In this document: positions 1 to 9,076 of the stretch, one piece after another | How positions within the stretch are numbered: the stretch's first letter is position 1 | Layout of the letters: each line of letters opens with the position of its first letter | The notes under the pieces: generated by a model | What the model was told of the DNA's origin: nothing | Database searches by the model: none | Seen by the model: the letters and a program-made list of their open reading frames with translations, nothing else | Position numbers and translations under genes: made by a program | DNA from: Streptomyces litmocidini | GTDB lineage: Bacteria > Actinomycetota > Actinomycetes > Streptomycetales > Streptomycetaceae | NCBI RefSeq assembly: GCF_014649755.1 | Contig: NZ_BMTQ01000003.1 | Span: forward strand, 1-64,000 | Direction of reading: 5' to 3' | Length of the DNA: 64,000 nt

Positions 1-129
1 CCGAACGAATCCGCCTCCGGGCCGAACCGCACGCCCTGGCATCCGGCCTCCGCCCGGGCCGCGATCGGCGGCGTCTGCTCGGGCGCCGCCCGGGCCGTGA
101 TGGCCTTCGTCCTGCGCGACGGAGCATGA
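1..129 (+). CDS. 3' end of an unidentified gene
   Basis: The first 42 codons of the window form an open frame ending in TGA, with almost every third base G or C, so this is very probably the tail of a gene that starts before the window. The visible residues (ending in VLRDGA) contain no motif I recognise. A 42-bp perfect palindrome 4 bp after the stop would serve as its terminator. Confidence 0.5.
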   Translation, partial: PNESASGPNRTPWHPASARAAIGGVCSGAARAVMAFVLRDGA

Positions 130-133
130 TCCT

Positions 134-175
134 GCCCGGTCGGATCTGTATCGCGCGATACAGATCCGACCGGGC
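134..175. terminator. Perfect 42-bp palindrome, probable terminator
   Basis: The 21-base arms pair without mismatch or loop around a central CG. It lies just downstream of the plus-strand gene ending at 129. There is no T-tract, which is common for Streptomyces terminators. As DNA it could also extrude a cruciform or bind a dimeric protein. Confidence 0.6.
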
Positions 176-215
176 GGCCCAGTACGTCTCATGGCGCGGC
201 GCAGACGACGCCAGA

Positions 216-249
216 GCGGTGGGCCCTGCCGGCCGGCAGGGCCCACCGC
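216..249. terminator. 34-bp palindromic terminator of the HNH remnant
   Basis: Perfect palindrome with 17-base arms, ending one base before the stop codon of the minus-strand HNH remnant at 251. Its position and symmetry fit a factor-independent terminator for that gene. A comparable dyad sits beside the second HNH remnant at 1997-2036. Confidence 0.6.
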
Positions 250-250
250 C

Positions 251-543
251 TCATGCGGCCGGGGTGTAGTGGACGACCGTGTCCTCGCACGGGCCGTCGG
301 CGTACAGCGCGAGCGCATCGACCTCGCCCTGGTCCGCGACAAGGCCCCAGCGCAGCTTCGTGGCGACCCACTCGGAGATGTACCGGCAGGTGGCTTCCGG
401 GCCGGCGGCATCCACTTCCGGGGGCCCTGGTCGGCCTTCTGCCGGTTTGAGCACGCGGTCACCGCCACCAGACTGGTGGCGGCGTCCTGGTCGTTGGCGT
501 GCGCCTCGCGGCGCTTGGCGTCCCAGGCGCTCGCCCCAGCCGG
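251..543 (-). pseudogene. Frameshifted C-terminal remnant of an HNH nuclease (DUF1524/GmrSD-like)
   Basis: Read on the minus strand, one frame gives residues like SAWDAKRREAHANDQDAATS followed by SNRQKADQGPRKWMPP, the tail of the secreted actinobacterial HNH/DUF1524 nucleases. The rest, CRYISEWVATKLRWGL to the stop, is in another frame, so a frameshift lies near position 400. The N-terminal half with the catalytic His-Asn-His residues is absent, and homology stops near 543. The gene is therefore dead. Family assignment is from memory of the C-terminal pattern (paired Cys, WVATKLRW). A second scrap of the same tail is at 2041-2100. Confidence 0.65.
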
Positions 544-647
544 CAGGGAGCGTCATTCCAAGTGCGCGATATTCGGAGCTGCGACCGCGCCCGGTCGCCG
601 GTTGGCGGGCGGCGCGGCCACAAAGCCGATGATCAGCGCCGAATCGC

Positions 648-676
648 TTGCTCAGCTGTCCGTAGGGTGGGATATC
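648..676 (+). promoter_or_regulatory. Possible promoter of the secreted VCBS protein gene
   Basis: TTGCTC and GATATC are separated by 17 bp, 55 bp before the start codon at 731. This resembles a vegetative sigma-factor promoter, but the match is weak and is offered as a guess. Confidence 0.3.
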
Positions 677-730
677 TTCCTGGCGCGGCACGTCGAGACT
701 CTTCTCCGTGCCGCGTGAGGGAGGGAATCC

Positions 731-1930
731 ATGCGCGACACTCTGCTTCAGCGCGCGGCCGCGTTGGCCATGACGCTGGGGCTCACATCGCTGGGGCTGC
801 TCGGGGCCGGTGCGGCGCCCGCGCAGGCGGCGTTCAGCGACTGCCCCCAGGGCTACTTCTGCGGCTGGGCAAGCAGCGACGGCAGCAGCGCGGGACCGAT
901 GTTCAAGACGAACACGAGCATGCCCACGCTGGGGAGCTGGGACAACAAGATCGGGACGCGATACAACCGCACCGGCTTGAACGTCTGCATGTACGACCAG
1001 CAGAACTACGGACTCGCGGGCGGGTACTCGTGGGATACCCCCGACCAGAACTATCCGACCTCCGGCGGCGACCCTGATACCAGCTCCATCAAGCTCGTGC
1101 CCACGCTGCGCGAGTGTGAGGCGAAGCCGTATCCCTACTGGGAGACGGCGACGTCGCCGCGAGCGGGCGGGTTCGGCGACATGAACGGCGACCGGCGGGC
1201 GGATGCCGTGCTGCGTGACGAGGCCGGGCGTCTGTGGTTCATGCCCGGCAACGGTACCGGGCGCCTGATCGGCTCCGGCGGCTGGAACGCCATGAACGCC
1301 CTGGTGCGGCACGGTGACTTCAGTCGCGACGGCCGCGAGGACGTGATCGCCCGCGAGAGGGCCACCGGCAAGCTCTGGCTCTATCCGGGCACCGGCAGCG
1401 GGGGCCTCGGCGCGCGCAAGCTCATCGGCACCGGTGGCTGGAACACCATGGGCCTGCTCGCCGCGTTCGGCGACCTGTCCGGTGACGGCCGCTCCGACCT
1501 TCTCGGCGTGGAGAAGGCCACCGGCAAGCTCTGGCTCTACCCCGGCACCGGCAGCGGGGGCCTCGGCGCGCGCAAGCTCATCGGCACCGGCGGCTGGAAC
1601 ACCATGAACGCCCTCGTCGGCGCTGGTGACATGACCGGCGACGGCCGGGCCGACCTGGTTGCCCGTGAGAAGGCCACGGGGAAGCTGTGGCTCTACCCCG
1701 GCACCTCGACCCGGACGCTCGGAGCTCGCAAGCTCATCGGCACCGGTGGCTGGAACGCCATGAACCCCCTCCTCGGCGTCGGCGACACTTCCGGCGACGG
1801 ACGGCCCGACCTGGAAGCGTCCGACGGCTTCTCGCTCTACCAGTACCAGGGGCTCGCCGCCGGCGGTCTGCGCAAGGTCGACCTCTACAACGGATCCTGG
1901 TGGGGCCTGGAAGACGCCACCGCCTTCTGA
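731..1930 (+). CDS. Secreted peptidase-inhibitor-like protein with VCBS/FG-GAP repeats
   Basis: 399 residues, exported: a basic start, a hydrophobic stretch and an APAQA cleavage site near residue 33. Residues 36-125 hold CPQGYFCGW and later cysteines, resembling the peptidase inhibitor I36 (SMPI-like) family. From about 145 to the end come five repeats of roughly 50 residues, each with a G-D-x-[ST]-x-D-G-R-x-D loop that looks like a calcium-binding FG-GAP/VCBS blade and a GKLWLYPGTGSG strand. Two repeats are nearly identical in DNA (around 1366-1430 and 1519-1600), which suggests recent duplication. A good ribosome site (GAGGGAGG) precedes the ATG. It probably acts outside the cell as an inhibitor or surface-binding protein. 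The gene stands between two HNH remnants and ends at a strong dyad (1997-2036). Confidence 0.8.
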   Translation: MRDTLLQRAAALAMTLGLTSLGLLGAGAAPAQAAFSDCPQGYFCGWASSDGSSAGPMFKTNTSMPTLGSWDNKIGTRYNRTGLNVCMYDQQNYGLAGGYSWDTPDQNYPTSGGDPDTSSIKLVPTLRECEAKPYPYWETATSPRAGGFGDMNGDRRADAVLRDEAGRLWFMPGNGTGRLIGSGGWNAMNALVRHGDFSRDGREDVIARERATGKLWLYPGTGSGGLGARKLIGTGGWNTMGLLAAFGDLSGDGRSDLLGVEKATGKLWLYPGTGSGGLGARKLIGTGGWNTMNALVGAGDMTGDGRADLVAREKATGKLWLYPGTSTRTLGARKLIGTGGWNAMNPLLGVGDTSGDGRPDLEASDGFSLYQYQGLAAGGLRKVDLYNGSWWGLEDATAF

Positions 1931-1996
1931 CCCGCCCTTGAACGGCTTGGCCACCCCGTGCGACCTGCTCCGGGCCGGCCCGGCTCTCATCGGACA

Positions 1997-2036
1997 TGTG
2001 CCCGGGCAGACCGCAGGTGCGGTCTGCCCGGGCACA
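1997..2036. terminator. Bidirectional terminator dyad
   Basis: 19-base perfect arms with a 2-base loop, between the plus-strand secreted protein gene and the minus-strand HNH tail. It can terminate transcription from both sides. Confidence 0.65.
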
Positions 2037-2040
2037 ACCG

Positions 2041-2100
2041 TCACGGAGCGGTGTAGTGGACGACGGTGGTCTCGCAGGCTCCGGGGCAGCAGCCGGTCAC
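2041..2100 (-). pseudogene. Second scrap of the HNH nuclease C-terminus
   Basis: The minus strand reads CETTVVHYTAP and then stops, against CEDTVVHYTPAA in the remnant at 251-543. Only about 20 codons survive before the sequence changes into an adenylation-domain fragment. It is a paralogous copy or the other side of a rearrangement, not a gene. Confidence 0.55.
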
Positions 2101-2546
2101 GGGCGGCCTCGGTCAGCGGACGTACGAGCGCTGACCGCCCGGCCCGACCACAGCGCGGCACCCGGCGGCCTTGAGCTGCCGGTCGGTGCGCCCGCAGAAC
2201 TCCAGCACTCCGTCCGGGCGCCGAACCGCCAGGTCGCCGGTGCGGTACGGGAGCGGGCCGCCCCGCTCGGCGAACGGGTCCGGTACGAACCGTTCGGCGG
2301 TGGCCGCGGGCGTGCCGAGGTACCCAGCGGCCAGGCCGTCGCCGCCCAGCAACAGCTCGCCGGTCTCGCCCGGGCAGGCCGGCGCGCCGCTCGCGGTGAC
2401 GACCTCGACGCGGGTGCCGCGCAGCGGCCGCCCGATGGGGACCGGGCCTGGTTGCGGCACGGCGTCGAGGATCTCGTGCACCGTGGAGACGGCGCCGTTC
2501 TCCGTCGGACCGTACGAGTTGAGCAACACCCGATCACGGCCTGCAC
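2101..2546 (-). pseudogene. Fragment of an NRPS adenylation domain
   Basis: The minus strand shows adenylation core motifs in order: NSYGPTENGAVSTVHEI (A5), GELLLGGDGLAAGYL (A6), YRTGDLAVRRPDG (A7) and CGRTDRQLK (A8 start). Both flanks are lost: no A1-A4 part and no A9-A10, carrier or condensation domain. The surviving frame is open because decay is recent or the piece is short. Its sequence differs from the six adenylation domains at 11649-34129, so it comes from another synthetase. The UvrA-like resistance gene starts the next block upstream. Confidence 0.7.
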
Positions 2547-2589
2547 CTGGTCATCGGCTTTCCCCGGTGCTCAGCCTCTCGCGCCGGCG

Positions 2590-5058
2590 TCAGGAGTGCG
2601 CGAGCCGGGCCGCGAGATAGGGTGCGGTGGCGCTGCGGCGGGACCGCGCCACCTTGGTCGGCGGGCCCGCCGCGACCACCCGCCCGCCCGCGTCGCCGCC
2701 GCCCGGGCCGAGGTCGATGACCCAGTCGGCGGTAGCGATGGTGTCCAGGTCGTGCTCGACGAGGACGACCGTGTTGCCGGCGTCGACGAGCCGGTGCAGT
2801 TGTCGCAGCAGGAGCGCGATGTCCGAGGGGTGCAGCCCCGACGTCGGCTCGTCGAGCAGGTAGAGCGCGTGCCCGCGGCGGGCTCGCTGCAGTTCGGTGG
2901 CCAGTTTGATGCGTTGTGCCTCACCGCCGCTGAGTTCCGTCGCGGGCTGGCCCAGCCGCAGGTATCCCAGTCCCACCTCGCGCAACGTCTCCAGACTGCG
3001 GGAGGCGGCCGGGACGGCGGACAGGAACTCGGCGGCGGCGTCGACGGACAGCGCCAGCACTTCCGCGATGCTCTTGCCTCGGTAGGTGACTTCCAGCGTC
3101 TCGGCGTTGTACCGGGCGCCCTCGCAGGCCGGGCACGGCGCGTAGGTGCCGGGCAGGAACAGCAGTTCCACCGCGACGAATCCTTCGCCCTGGCAGGTCT
3201 CGCACCGGCCTTCGGGCACGTTGAAGGAGAACCGCCCGGCCGAGTAGCCGCGCGCCCCGGCCTCGTCCGTCGCCGCGTACAGCTTGCGCACCGCGTCGAA
3301 CATCCCGGTGTACGTAGCCAGGTTGGACCGGGGAGTTCGGCCGATGGGCCGTTGGTCGACCAGGACCAGACGGTCGAACGACTCGATCCCCGACGCGTCC
3401 TGGACGTCGACCTCCAGGTGCGCCTCGTCGGGTTCCTCGGGGACGAGTCCGAGGTGGCCGCGGACGACTTCGGCGAGCACCTGCGTCACCAGCGTCGACT
3501 TTCCCGAACCGGACACGCCCGTCACCGCTGTCAGTACACAGAGCGGTACGTCGACGGACACGTCGTGCAGATTGTGGCGGGAGACGCCACGCAGGCGCAG
3601 CCAGCCGTGCGGTGTGCGCGGGCGGTGACCGAGCGGCCGGGCGCGCCCGAACAGGTACTGGCCCGTGGCCGACTCCCCGACCTGCTCAAGACCTGCCACC
3701 GGGCCGCTGTACAGCACGCGTCCGCCGTCCTCGCCCGCACCGGGGCCGATGTCGACCACCCAGTCCGCCCGCCGTACCACGTCCATGTCGTGCTCCACGA
3801 CGAACAGCGAGTTGCCCGCCGCCTTGAGGCGGTCCAGTACGTCCAGCAGCGGTTCCGCGTCAGCCGGGTGCAGGCCCGCGGAGGGTTCGTCGAGGACGTA
3901 GACGACGCCGAACAGTCCCGAGCGCAGCTGGGTGGCGATCCGCAGGCGCTGCGCCTCGCCCGGCGACAGGGTCGTCGAGCGGCGCCCGAGGCTGAGGTAT
4001 CCGAGGCCCAGGTCGAGCAGTACGTCGATCCGCGCGACCAGATCGCCGCAGATCCGGACCGCGACCTCGGTCGTCTCCCCGGAGCGGGCGGTCGGCGTGG
4101 TGGCGTCGGCCTGGGACCGCCCTGCGACGGGCCGTAGCAGCGCCACGGCCTCGGTGAGCGGCATCGCGTTGATCTCGGCGATGGAACGTCCGGCGAAGGT
4201 CACGGCGAGCGCCTCGGGCCGCAGTCCGCTGCCGTGGCACTCGGGGCAGGGCACACTCCTGACGAACCGGAGCGCCCGTTCGCGCATCTTCTCGCTCTTG
4301 GAGGCGGCGAGGACGTGCATGACGTGCTTGCGGGCGCTCCAGAACTTGCCCTGGTATCCGTAGTCGACGCGGTTCTCCTCCGGCTCGACGTACACGGAGG
4401 GCTGTTCGTCCGTGTACAGCAGCCAGTCCCGGTCCTTCTTCCTGAGCCTGCGCCACGGTCGGTCGATGTCGATTCCCAGACCGTTCACGACGCTGCGCAG
4501 GTTGGCGCCCTGCCAGGCGCCCGGCCAGGCGGCGATCGCCCCCTCGCGGATGCTCAGCGAGGGGTCCGGGACCAGCAGGTCCTCGGCGACGTCGTGCACG
4601 ACGCCCAGTCCGTGGCACTCCGGGCAGGCGCCGGCCGTGGTGTTGGGCGAGAACGACTCGGCCTCCAGCCGTGCGGCCCGGGGAGGATAGGTGCCGGCGC
4701 GGGAGTACAGCATGCGCAGCAGATTGGACAGCGTGGTGAGGGTGCCGACCGTCGAGCGCGAGCTGGGCGACCCGCGTCGCTGCTGCAGGGCCACGGCCGG
4801 TGGCAGTCCGGTGATCTCCTGCACATGCGGTGCGCCGACCTGTTGCAACAGCCTTCGGGCGTACGGTGCCACGGACTCGAAGTAGCGCCGTTGGGCCTCC
4901 GCGTAGAGCGTGCCGAACGCGAGCGAGGACTTGCCCGAACCGGAGACGCCGGTGAAGGCGACCATCGCGTCCCGCGGAACGTCGACATCGATGTTCCGCA
5001 GGTTGTTCTCACCGGCGCCCCTGACGTGCACGAAGGGATCGGTCGCGTTCTCGTTCAC
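2590..5058 (-). CDS. Short UvrA-like ATPase (drug-resistance type excinuclease subunit)
   Basis: 822 residues, shorter than the roughly 950 of housekeeping UvrA and similar in size to the UvrA-like self-resistance proteins of antibiotic producers (DrrC type). It has two ABC ATPase halves: Walker [10 protein letters not shown] near residue 40 with signature [12 protein letters not shown], and GVSGSGKST near 515 with signature [12 protein letters not shown]. Zinc-finger cysteines are visible as [25 protein letters not shown] and CPACEGARY. The family binds DNA damaged by, or carrying, intercalating or alkylating drugs and can promote drug removal without UvrB. The start is a GTG with a Shine-Dalgarno-like AGGAAGG directly against it, which is too close, so the true start is uncertain by a few codons. 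It lies next to an NRPS scrap, so it may be a survivor of a lost antibiotic cluster. Confidence 0.88.
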   Translation of the reverse strand: MNENATDPFVHVRGAGENNLRNIDVDVPRDAMVAFTGVSGSGKSSLAFGTLYAEAQRRYFESVAPYARRLLQQVGAPHVQEITGLPPAVALQQRRGSPSSRSTVGTLTTLSNLLRMLYSRAGTYPPRAARLEAESFSPNTTAGACPECHGLGVVHDVAEDLLVPDPSLSIREGAIAAWPGAWQGANLRSVVNGLGIDIDRPWRRLRKKDRDWLLYTDEQPSVYVEPEENRVDYGYQGKFWSARKHVMHVLAASKSEKMRERALRFVRSVPCPECHGSGLRPEALAVTFAGRSIAEINAMPLTEAVALLRPVAGRSQADATTPTARSGETTEVAVRICGDLVARIDVLLDLGLGYLSLGRRSTTLSPGEAQRLRIATQLRSGLFGVVYVLDEPSAGLHPADAEPLLDVLDRLKAAGNSLFVVEHDMDVVRRADWVVDIGPGAGEDGGRVLYSGPVAGLEQVGESATGQYLFGRARPLGHRPRTPHGWLRLRGVSRHNLHDVSVDVPLCVLTAVTGVSGSGKSTLVTQVLAEVVRGHLGLVPEEPDEAHLEVDVQDASGIESFDRLVLVDQRPIGRTPRSNLATYTGMFDAVRKLYAATDEAGARGYSAGRFSFNVPEGRCETCQGEGFVAVELLFLPGTYAPCPACEGARYNAETLEVTYRGKSIAEVLALSVDAAAEFLSAVPAASRSLETLREVGLGYLRLGQPATELSGGEAQRIKLATELQRARRGHALYLLDEPTSGLHPSDIALLLRQLHRLVDAGNTVVLVEHDLDTIATADWVIDLGPGGGDAGGRVVAAGPPTKVARSRRSATAPYLAARLAHS

Positions 5059-5725
5059 CCTTCCTGATTACCTGATCGCGCCGGGAACCGCGCGACAGAC
5101 GCCGCGGAGGGCGAAGCGGGCGCCGCCACCGGCGGCCCTCCCCGCGGACGGGGGAGAGCAGTGGCCCGTCTGGCGCTCGTCGGCCGTCGGCCGTCGGCCG
5201 GTGGGGAGCCGGGGTCAGGGTGGGGTCGCCGGGCGCTCCCTCGTCGAGGGGGCCCGGAGAATGCCACCGGAACGCCGTTCCGCTGCGAGGTCGTCTCCCG
5301 CGCCGCACGAGCGCGGTCCCCTTCCTGTCCGTGTACTCGTTCACCCTGGCCGTCACGAGGGGCCGGGGCGTTGTCGGTGGCGGCCGGTGCGTCGCGGCCA
5401 CGGGTGTCTGTCCGGTGGGTGTCGCCGCGCAGGACTGGTCGCGGCCGGGGCAGGACGGGTACGGGGACGTCGCCGCCGCGCCGGACATCGAGCCGAAGCG
5501 GCGCGGGCCGCTCCCTTACGAGCTGCGGCAGGCCGCACGGACGCCACCGGCCCCGCCCGCGCGGAAGGGCGCGTGCTGTCCTGCTCCGCTGACCCCGCGC
5601 CGGACCGGGCAGGTGGGCGACAGCCGTACTCGGGGTAGATGCTGGAGGTGCCCGGTGGCCTGTACCGCTGAAGGACGCAGACGTCGTGGCGCTGTCAGTG
5701 GCGGCGACCGGAAGGACCAGGTGGG
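5059..5725. other. Intergenic stretch without a recognisable gene
   Basis: No frame shows steady codon bias or a motif I recognise. A 7-bp unit (GTCGGCC) is repeated three times at 5179-5199. The stretch presumably carries the promoters of the divergent UvrA-like and membrane-protein genes, but no clear element was found. Confidence 0.4.
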
Positions 5726-6442
5726 ATGGCACGTACGCGTGCGGAAGCGAGCACCAGGCATCCCCGGCACGCGCGCAGGGGTGAGGTACGGCTGCCCGCG
5801 GTCGTCGCGACGCTCGCCGCGATCGCCCTGTACCTGTTCCTGCCGCAACGGCTGCTGGTCGCTCCGCGCTACGTGCTGCCCACCTTGGAGTGCCTGCTGC
5901 TCGTTCCGCTGATCGCGATCAACCCGAAGCGTCTGACCCGGCAGACGAAGGCGTTCCGGGTGCTTTCCCTCACGCTCGTGGCGGTCATCGCCATCAGTAA
6001 CCTGATGGCACTGGTCATCCTGGTCCACGAGCTGGTGTACGCCGGGGTGAAAGACGGCCGGTCCTTGCTGGTGGCGGCCTTGCAGGTGTGGCTCACCAAC
6101 ATCATCGTCTTCGGCCTGGCCTACTGGGAGCTGGACCGCGGCGGCCCGGTCAGCCGCACCCAGGCGCCCCGCTCGGCCCTGCCCCTGGCGGATTTCCGTT
6201 TCTCGCAGGACGAGAACGACGACGCCGTCCAGGAAGTGGCCGACGGCGCCAGCGGCACGTCGGACTGGGTTCCCACCCTCGTGGACTACCTCTACGTGTC
6301 CGTCACGAACTCCACGGCGTTCAGCCCGACCGACACGATGCCGCTGTCGACCCGCGCGAAGCTCCTGATGAGCATCCAGAGCGTCTCCGCCCTGGTCACC
6401 TCGCTCCTCGTGATCGCCCGGGCCGTCAGCATCCTGCACTGA
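5726..6442 (+). CDS. Polytopic membrane protein, possibly ion-channel-like
   Basis: 238 residues with a basic N-terminus and hydrophobic segments at about 23-42, 46-65, 78-100, 112-130 and 213-236. Between the last two is an acidic loop (SQDENDDAVQEV) followed by YLYVSVTNSTAFSPTDTMP. This arrangement resembles the short pore loop and final helix of small ion-channel-type proteins of actinobacteria, but I cannot see a canonical selectivity filter. An AAGGACCAGG stretch before the ATG may serve as ribosome site. Nothing in the context gives a function. A transposase remnant follows. Confidence 0.7.
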   Translation: MARTRAEASTRHPRHARRGEVRLPAVVATLAAIALYLFLPQRLLVAPRYVLPTLECLLLVPLIAINPKRLTRQTKAFRVLSLTLVAVIAISNLMALVILVHELVYAGVKDGRSLLVAALQVWLTNIIVFGLAYWELDRGGPVSRTQAPRSALPLADFRFSQDENDDAVQEVADGASGTSDWVPTLVDYLYVSVTNSTAFSPTDTMPLSTRAKLLMSIQSVSALVTSLLVIARAVSILH

Positions 6443-6523
6443 CCGGCCGCGTGGCCCGGGCCTCCTCCTTACGACGGCGGCAGGGCCGCACGGTCACGGT
6501 CTCGGCATCCTCGCAGGCCCGGC

Positions 6524-6832
6524 AAGCTCCACGCCGGCAAGGGCTACGACTACCGCCACCTGCGGAAACGGCTCTCCGGCCGAGGCATCCGACACCGCAT
6601 CGCCCGCAAAGGCATCGAATCCTCTCAGCGGCTCGGACGACACCGGTGGACCATCGAACGCACCGTGGCCTGGCTCGTCGGCTGCCGACGGCTCCACCGA
6701 CGCCACCAACGCAAAGCCGACCGCTTCCTCGCCCTCACCAGCATCACCCGCACCCTCGTCTGCTGCCGCAGACTCACCAAATGGGACGACGTCTGGGAAC
6801 CGGGTTGGCCAGGTAGCCGGGTGACCCGGTAG
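6524..6832 (+). pseudogene. C-terminal remnant of an IS5-family transposase
   Basis: The frame reads KLHAGKGYDYRHLRKRL, IARKGIESSQRLGRHRW and TIERTVAWLVGCRRLHRR, the C-terminal part of the DDE domain (around the last catalytic Glu) of IS5-type transposases. The front two thirds are missing and the frame runs on past the normal end to a stop at 6830. No terminal inverted repeats were found. Confidence 0.75.
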
Positions 6833-6911
6833 CCGGGTAAACAGGCATACGAAGCTTCTGGCCGACGGTGGATCTTGGTCAGGACCCGTCTACGGCGTCT
6901 GACCGAGGTGG

Positions 6912-9047
6912 TCAGAGGCGGAAGGGATTGGCTCCGACACCGGCCAGGAGGTACCAGGCGGTGGCGCCGGTATGGCGGGAGGCGTAGTAGAGGTCGCCCT
7001 GGCCGGTGTCGAGGCCGTCGTCGGAGGCGGCGACGATCGCCCGGCCGTCATTGTTGGGGGCCGAGGTCTGGGCGTTCTCCAGGGTCTTCTGGAGGACAGC
7101 GGCGCCGGCCGCGTCGCCGGTCTTGTTGCGGACGTGGTAGGCGGCCAGGAGGTGAGCGGTGCCTTCGAACCAGACCTTGGTGGTGTCCATGGCGCCGAAG
7201 CTGACGCCCTTGAACAGCTTTTCATCGGTGCCGGGGTCCACCGGGCCGTCCGTGGCGGCCATGCGTCCCGCCGCCCAGTCGACGGTGCGCTCGTAGGCGG
7301 GGTCGAGGGTGGCCAGGTAGCTCCAGGTCTGCACGTCTTCGGGCACGGCGTCCTCGTTGGTGGTGACGCCGTCGAGGCCGGTGCCGGTCCACAGGTGGTT
7401 GCGGTCGGCGCTCAGCATCGTCTTGACGAAGGCGAACGCGTTGTCCGACCGGGCTTTCCACACCTGGTCGCCGGTGAGCTGGTTCAGCATGGCGAAGAAC
7501 GCGCCGACGTCGATGTTGTGCTCGGTGGCCTTCCAGGTCCGCTTGACCATGCCGCTGCCGTCCTCGGCGGTGGAGGTGTCGGCGTATCCGCCGATGTACC
7601 CGCCCGCTCCGCGGTCGTCGGCCGAGTTGGTCTGGATCCAATTCGCAGCCCGCAGTGCTCCGTCGAGGTACCTGCCGTCGCCGGTGGCCTTGTAGAGATG
7701 GCAGAACGCCATGCCTGCCCAGGCCATGTTCCCGGTGTAGACCGACCAGCCGCCGATGTAGGGCGTGCCGGCCGGGTAGTCGCGGCCGAGCGTGGTGACG
7801 AACGGATTGGGCAGGTACGAAGCCCGGATCCGGCCGTCGTTCTCGGGGTCGTGGTCCTGGGCATACAGCAGGCTGTTGCCCAGTCGCACCGCGCGGGTCA
7901 GGTCACGACGGGCTCCCTTCGCCAGGGCGATGACGGTGACGGCGTTGTCGTAGGTGAACGACGACTGGTAGCCCTCGGTCCCGAACTTGGTGCCGGGTCC
8001 GAAGAAACCGCCGGTGTAGCTGCGGGGGACGCCGATGCCCGTACCGAACTCGTCCTGCGTGTCGGCGATGTAGCTGTAGGCGGCCCGCGTCGACGCCGCC
8101 GGGGCGTTCGCCACAGATGTGCCTGGGGTGGGCTGCGCGCATTCCGGCGAGGGCGGGAGGGAAGGGTCGTCGGAGCACATGGGCATCGATCTCATGTTCG
8201 GGCGCGCCAGGAGCGCCAGCCAGGCGCCCAGCCAGACCCGGTTGACGAACTGCGTCACCGGGTGCCCGGCGTCGTAATAGGTGTACTGGAAGTAGAAGTT
8301 GTTCGTCTCACTCCGCTGAGCGTAGGTGTCGGACATCGTGGCCCAGTTGTTGACGAACACCGCGATGGTGCTGGCGTCCAGCGAACCCCAGGTCCTGAAG
8401 GTTTCTATCAGCAGGTCTTCGATATGGCGGTTCCGGGCTGCCTCCACCAGGGCCACGATGACCATCGTGAGAGGCTCGCCCAGGTTGTCGCTTCGCAGGG
8501 AGCCGGACTGCGTTGCGCCGAGCGCAGTGATCGCCTGCTGGAGGCTCGGCCAGCTGATGTTGATGGGCCGGCGGTCCGAGGTGTCAGGAATCGCTCGGGT
8601 GAGCCCGCTGGATCCCATGTCCGGATACGATTCGCCGAAATTCAGCGTGTACAGCTGCGGGTTGGTGCCGGCCGGGAGAGCGTTGATGTCATCCGTGGAC
8701 GGGTTCGGGAACCTGTAGTACCGGTTCTGGGCCGGCAGGTAGTAGCCCTGGACGTACGTGTTCGTTCGATTAATGACGAGTTGGACTTCAGGGGCGTGAT
8801 CGGGGGTGATGTCCCTGAGCGACACCACGGCCATGCCGTCGCCGAGTTCACGCGGCTGCGTCTGTGCCGAACTTGTTCCGGTGGTGCGCGCCCCGCCCCT
8901 GGCCACCCCGTCCCGGATGTCCTGGACGAGGTTTCTGTAGTTGGAGATGAAATCTTCTTCGACGGCGGAGGCGGGACTCGCCAGGGCCGGGAGGAGGGAG
9001 ACTCCGAGGACCATCGCGAGAAGGCCACGGATGATTTTGGGGAACAT
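6912..9047 (-). CDS. Secreted ribosome-inactivating-protein domain fused to a six-hairpin glycosidase-like domain
   Basis: 711 residues from the ATG at 9047, which has GGAAGAGAG upstream. There is a signal peptide with cleavage near ASPASA-28. Residues about 30-250 match the ribosome-inactivating protein fold at every catalytic position: Tyr98 in TNTYVQGYY, Tyr141 in FGESYPD, Glu202 and Arg205 in VEAARNRHIE, Trp235 in FVNNWATMS. Such enzymes remove one adenine from the sarcin-ricin loop of large-subunit rRNA. Residues about 310-711 are rich in alpha-barrel motifs (SFTYDNAVTVIALAKG, GNMAWAGMAFCHLY, EHNIDVGAFFAML, DVQTWSYLATL, WFEGTAHLLAAYH) like the (alpha/alpha)6 glycosidase-type domains, so it may bind or cleave a glycan. 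It is the third gene of an operon with two small exported proteins, 29 bp after the previous stop. The RIP call rests on motif reading; the second domain's family is uncertain. Confidence 0.75.
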   Translation of the reverse strand: MFPKIIRGLLAMVLGVSLLPALASPASAVEEDFISNYRNLVQDIRDGVARGGARTTGTSSAQTQPRELGDGMAVVSLRDITPDHAPEVQLVINRTNTYVQGYYLPAQNRYYRFPNPSTDDINALPAGTNPQLYTLNFGESYPDMGSSGLTRAIPDTSDRRPINISWPSLQQAITALGATQSGSLRSDNLGEPLTMVIVALVEAARNRHIEDLLIETFRTWGSLDASTIAVFVNNWATMSDTYAQRSETNNFYFQYTYYDAGHPVTQFVNRVWLGAWLALLARPNMRSMPMCSDDPSLPPSPECAQPTPGTSVANAPAASTRAAYSYIADTQDEFGTGIGVPRSYTGGFFGPGTKFGTEGYQSSFTYDNAVTVIALAKGARRDLTRAVRLGNSLLYAQDHDPENDGRIRASYLPNPFVTTLGRDYPAGTPYIGGWSVYTGNMAWAGMAFCHLYKATGDGRYLDGALRAANWIQTNSADDRGAGGYIGGYADTSTAEDGSGMVKRTWKATEHNIDVGAFFAMLNQLTGDQVWKARSDNAFAFVKTMLSADRNHLWTGTGLDGVTTNEDAVPEDVQTWSYLATLDPAYERTVDWAAGRMAATDGPVDPGTDEKLFKGVSFGAMDTTKVWFEGTAHLLAAYHVRNKTGDAAGAAVLQKTLENAQTSAPNNDGRAIVAASDDGLDTGQGDLYYASRHTGATAWYLLAGVGANPFRL

Positions 9048-9076
9048 ACGGTGCTCTCTTCCGGACATCGGATTCC

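Noticed and set aside
251..2161. A 636-codon minus-strand frame covering the secreted VCBS gene
   Set aside because: It is an antisense shadow of the 731-1930 gene; only its last 50 codons match the HNH tail.
5055..5732. Long open frames on both strands between the UvrA-like and membrane-protein genes
   Set aside because: They are Arg/Pro/Gly-rich shadow translations typical of high-GC DNA, without motifs or consistent codon bias.
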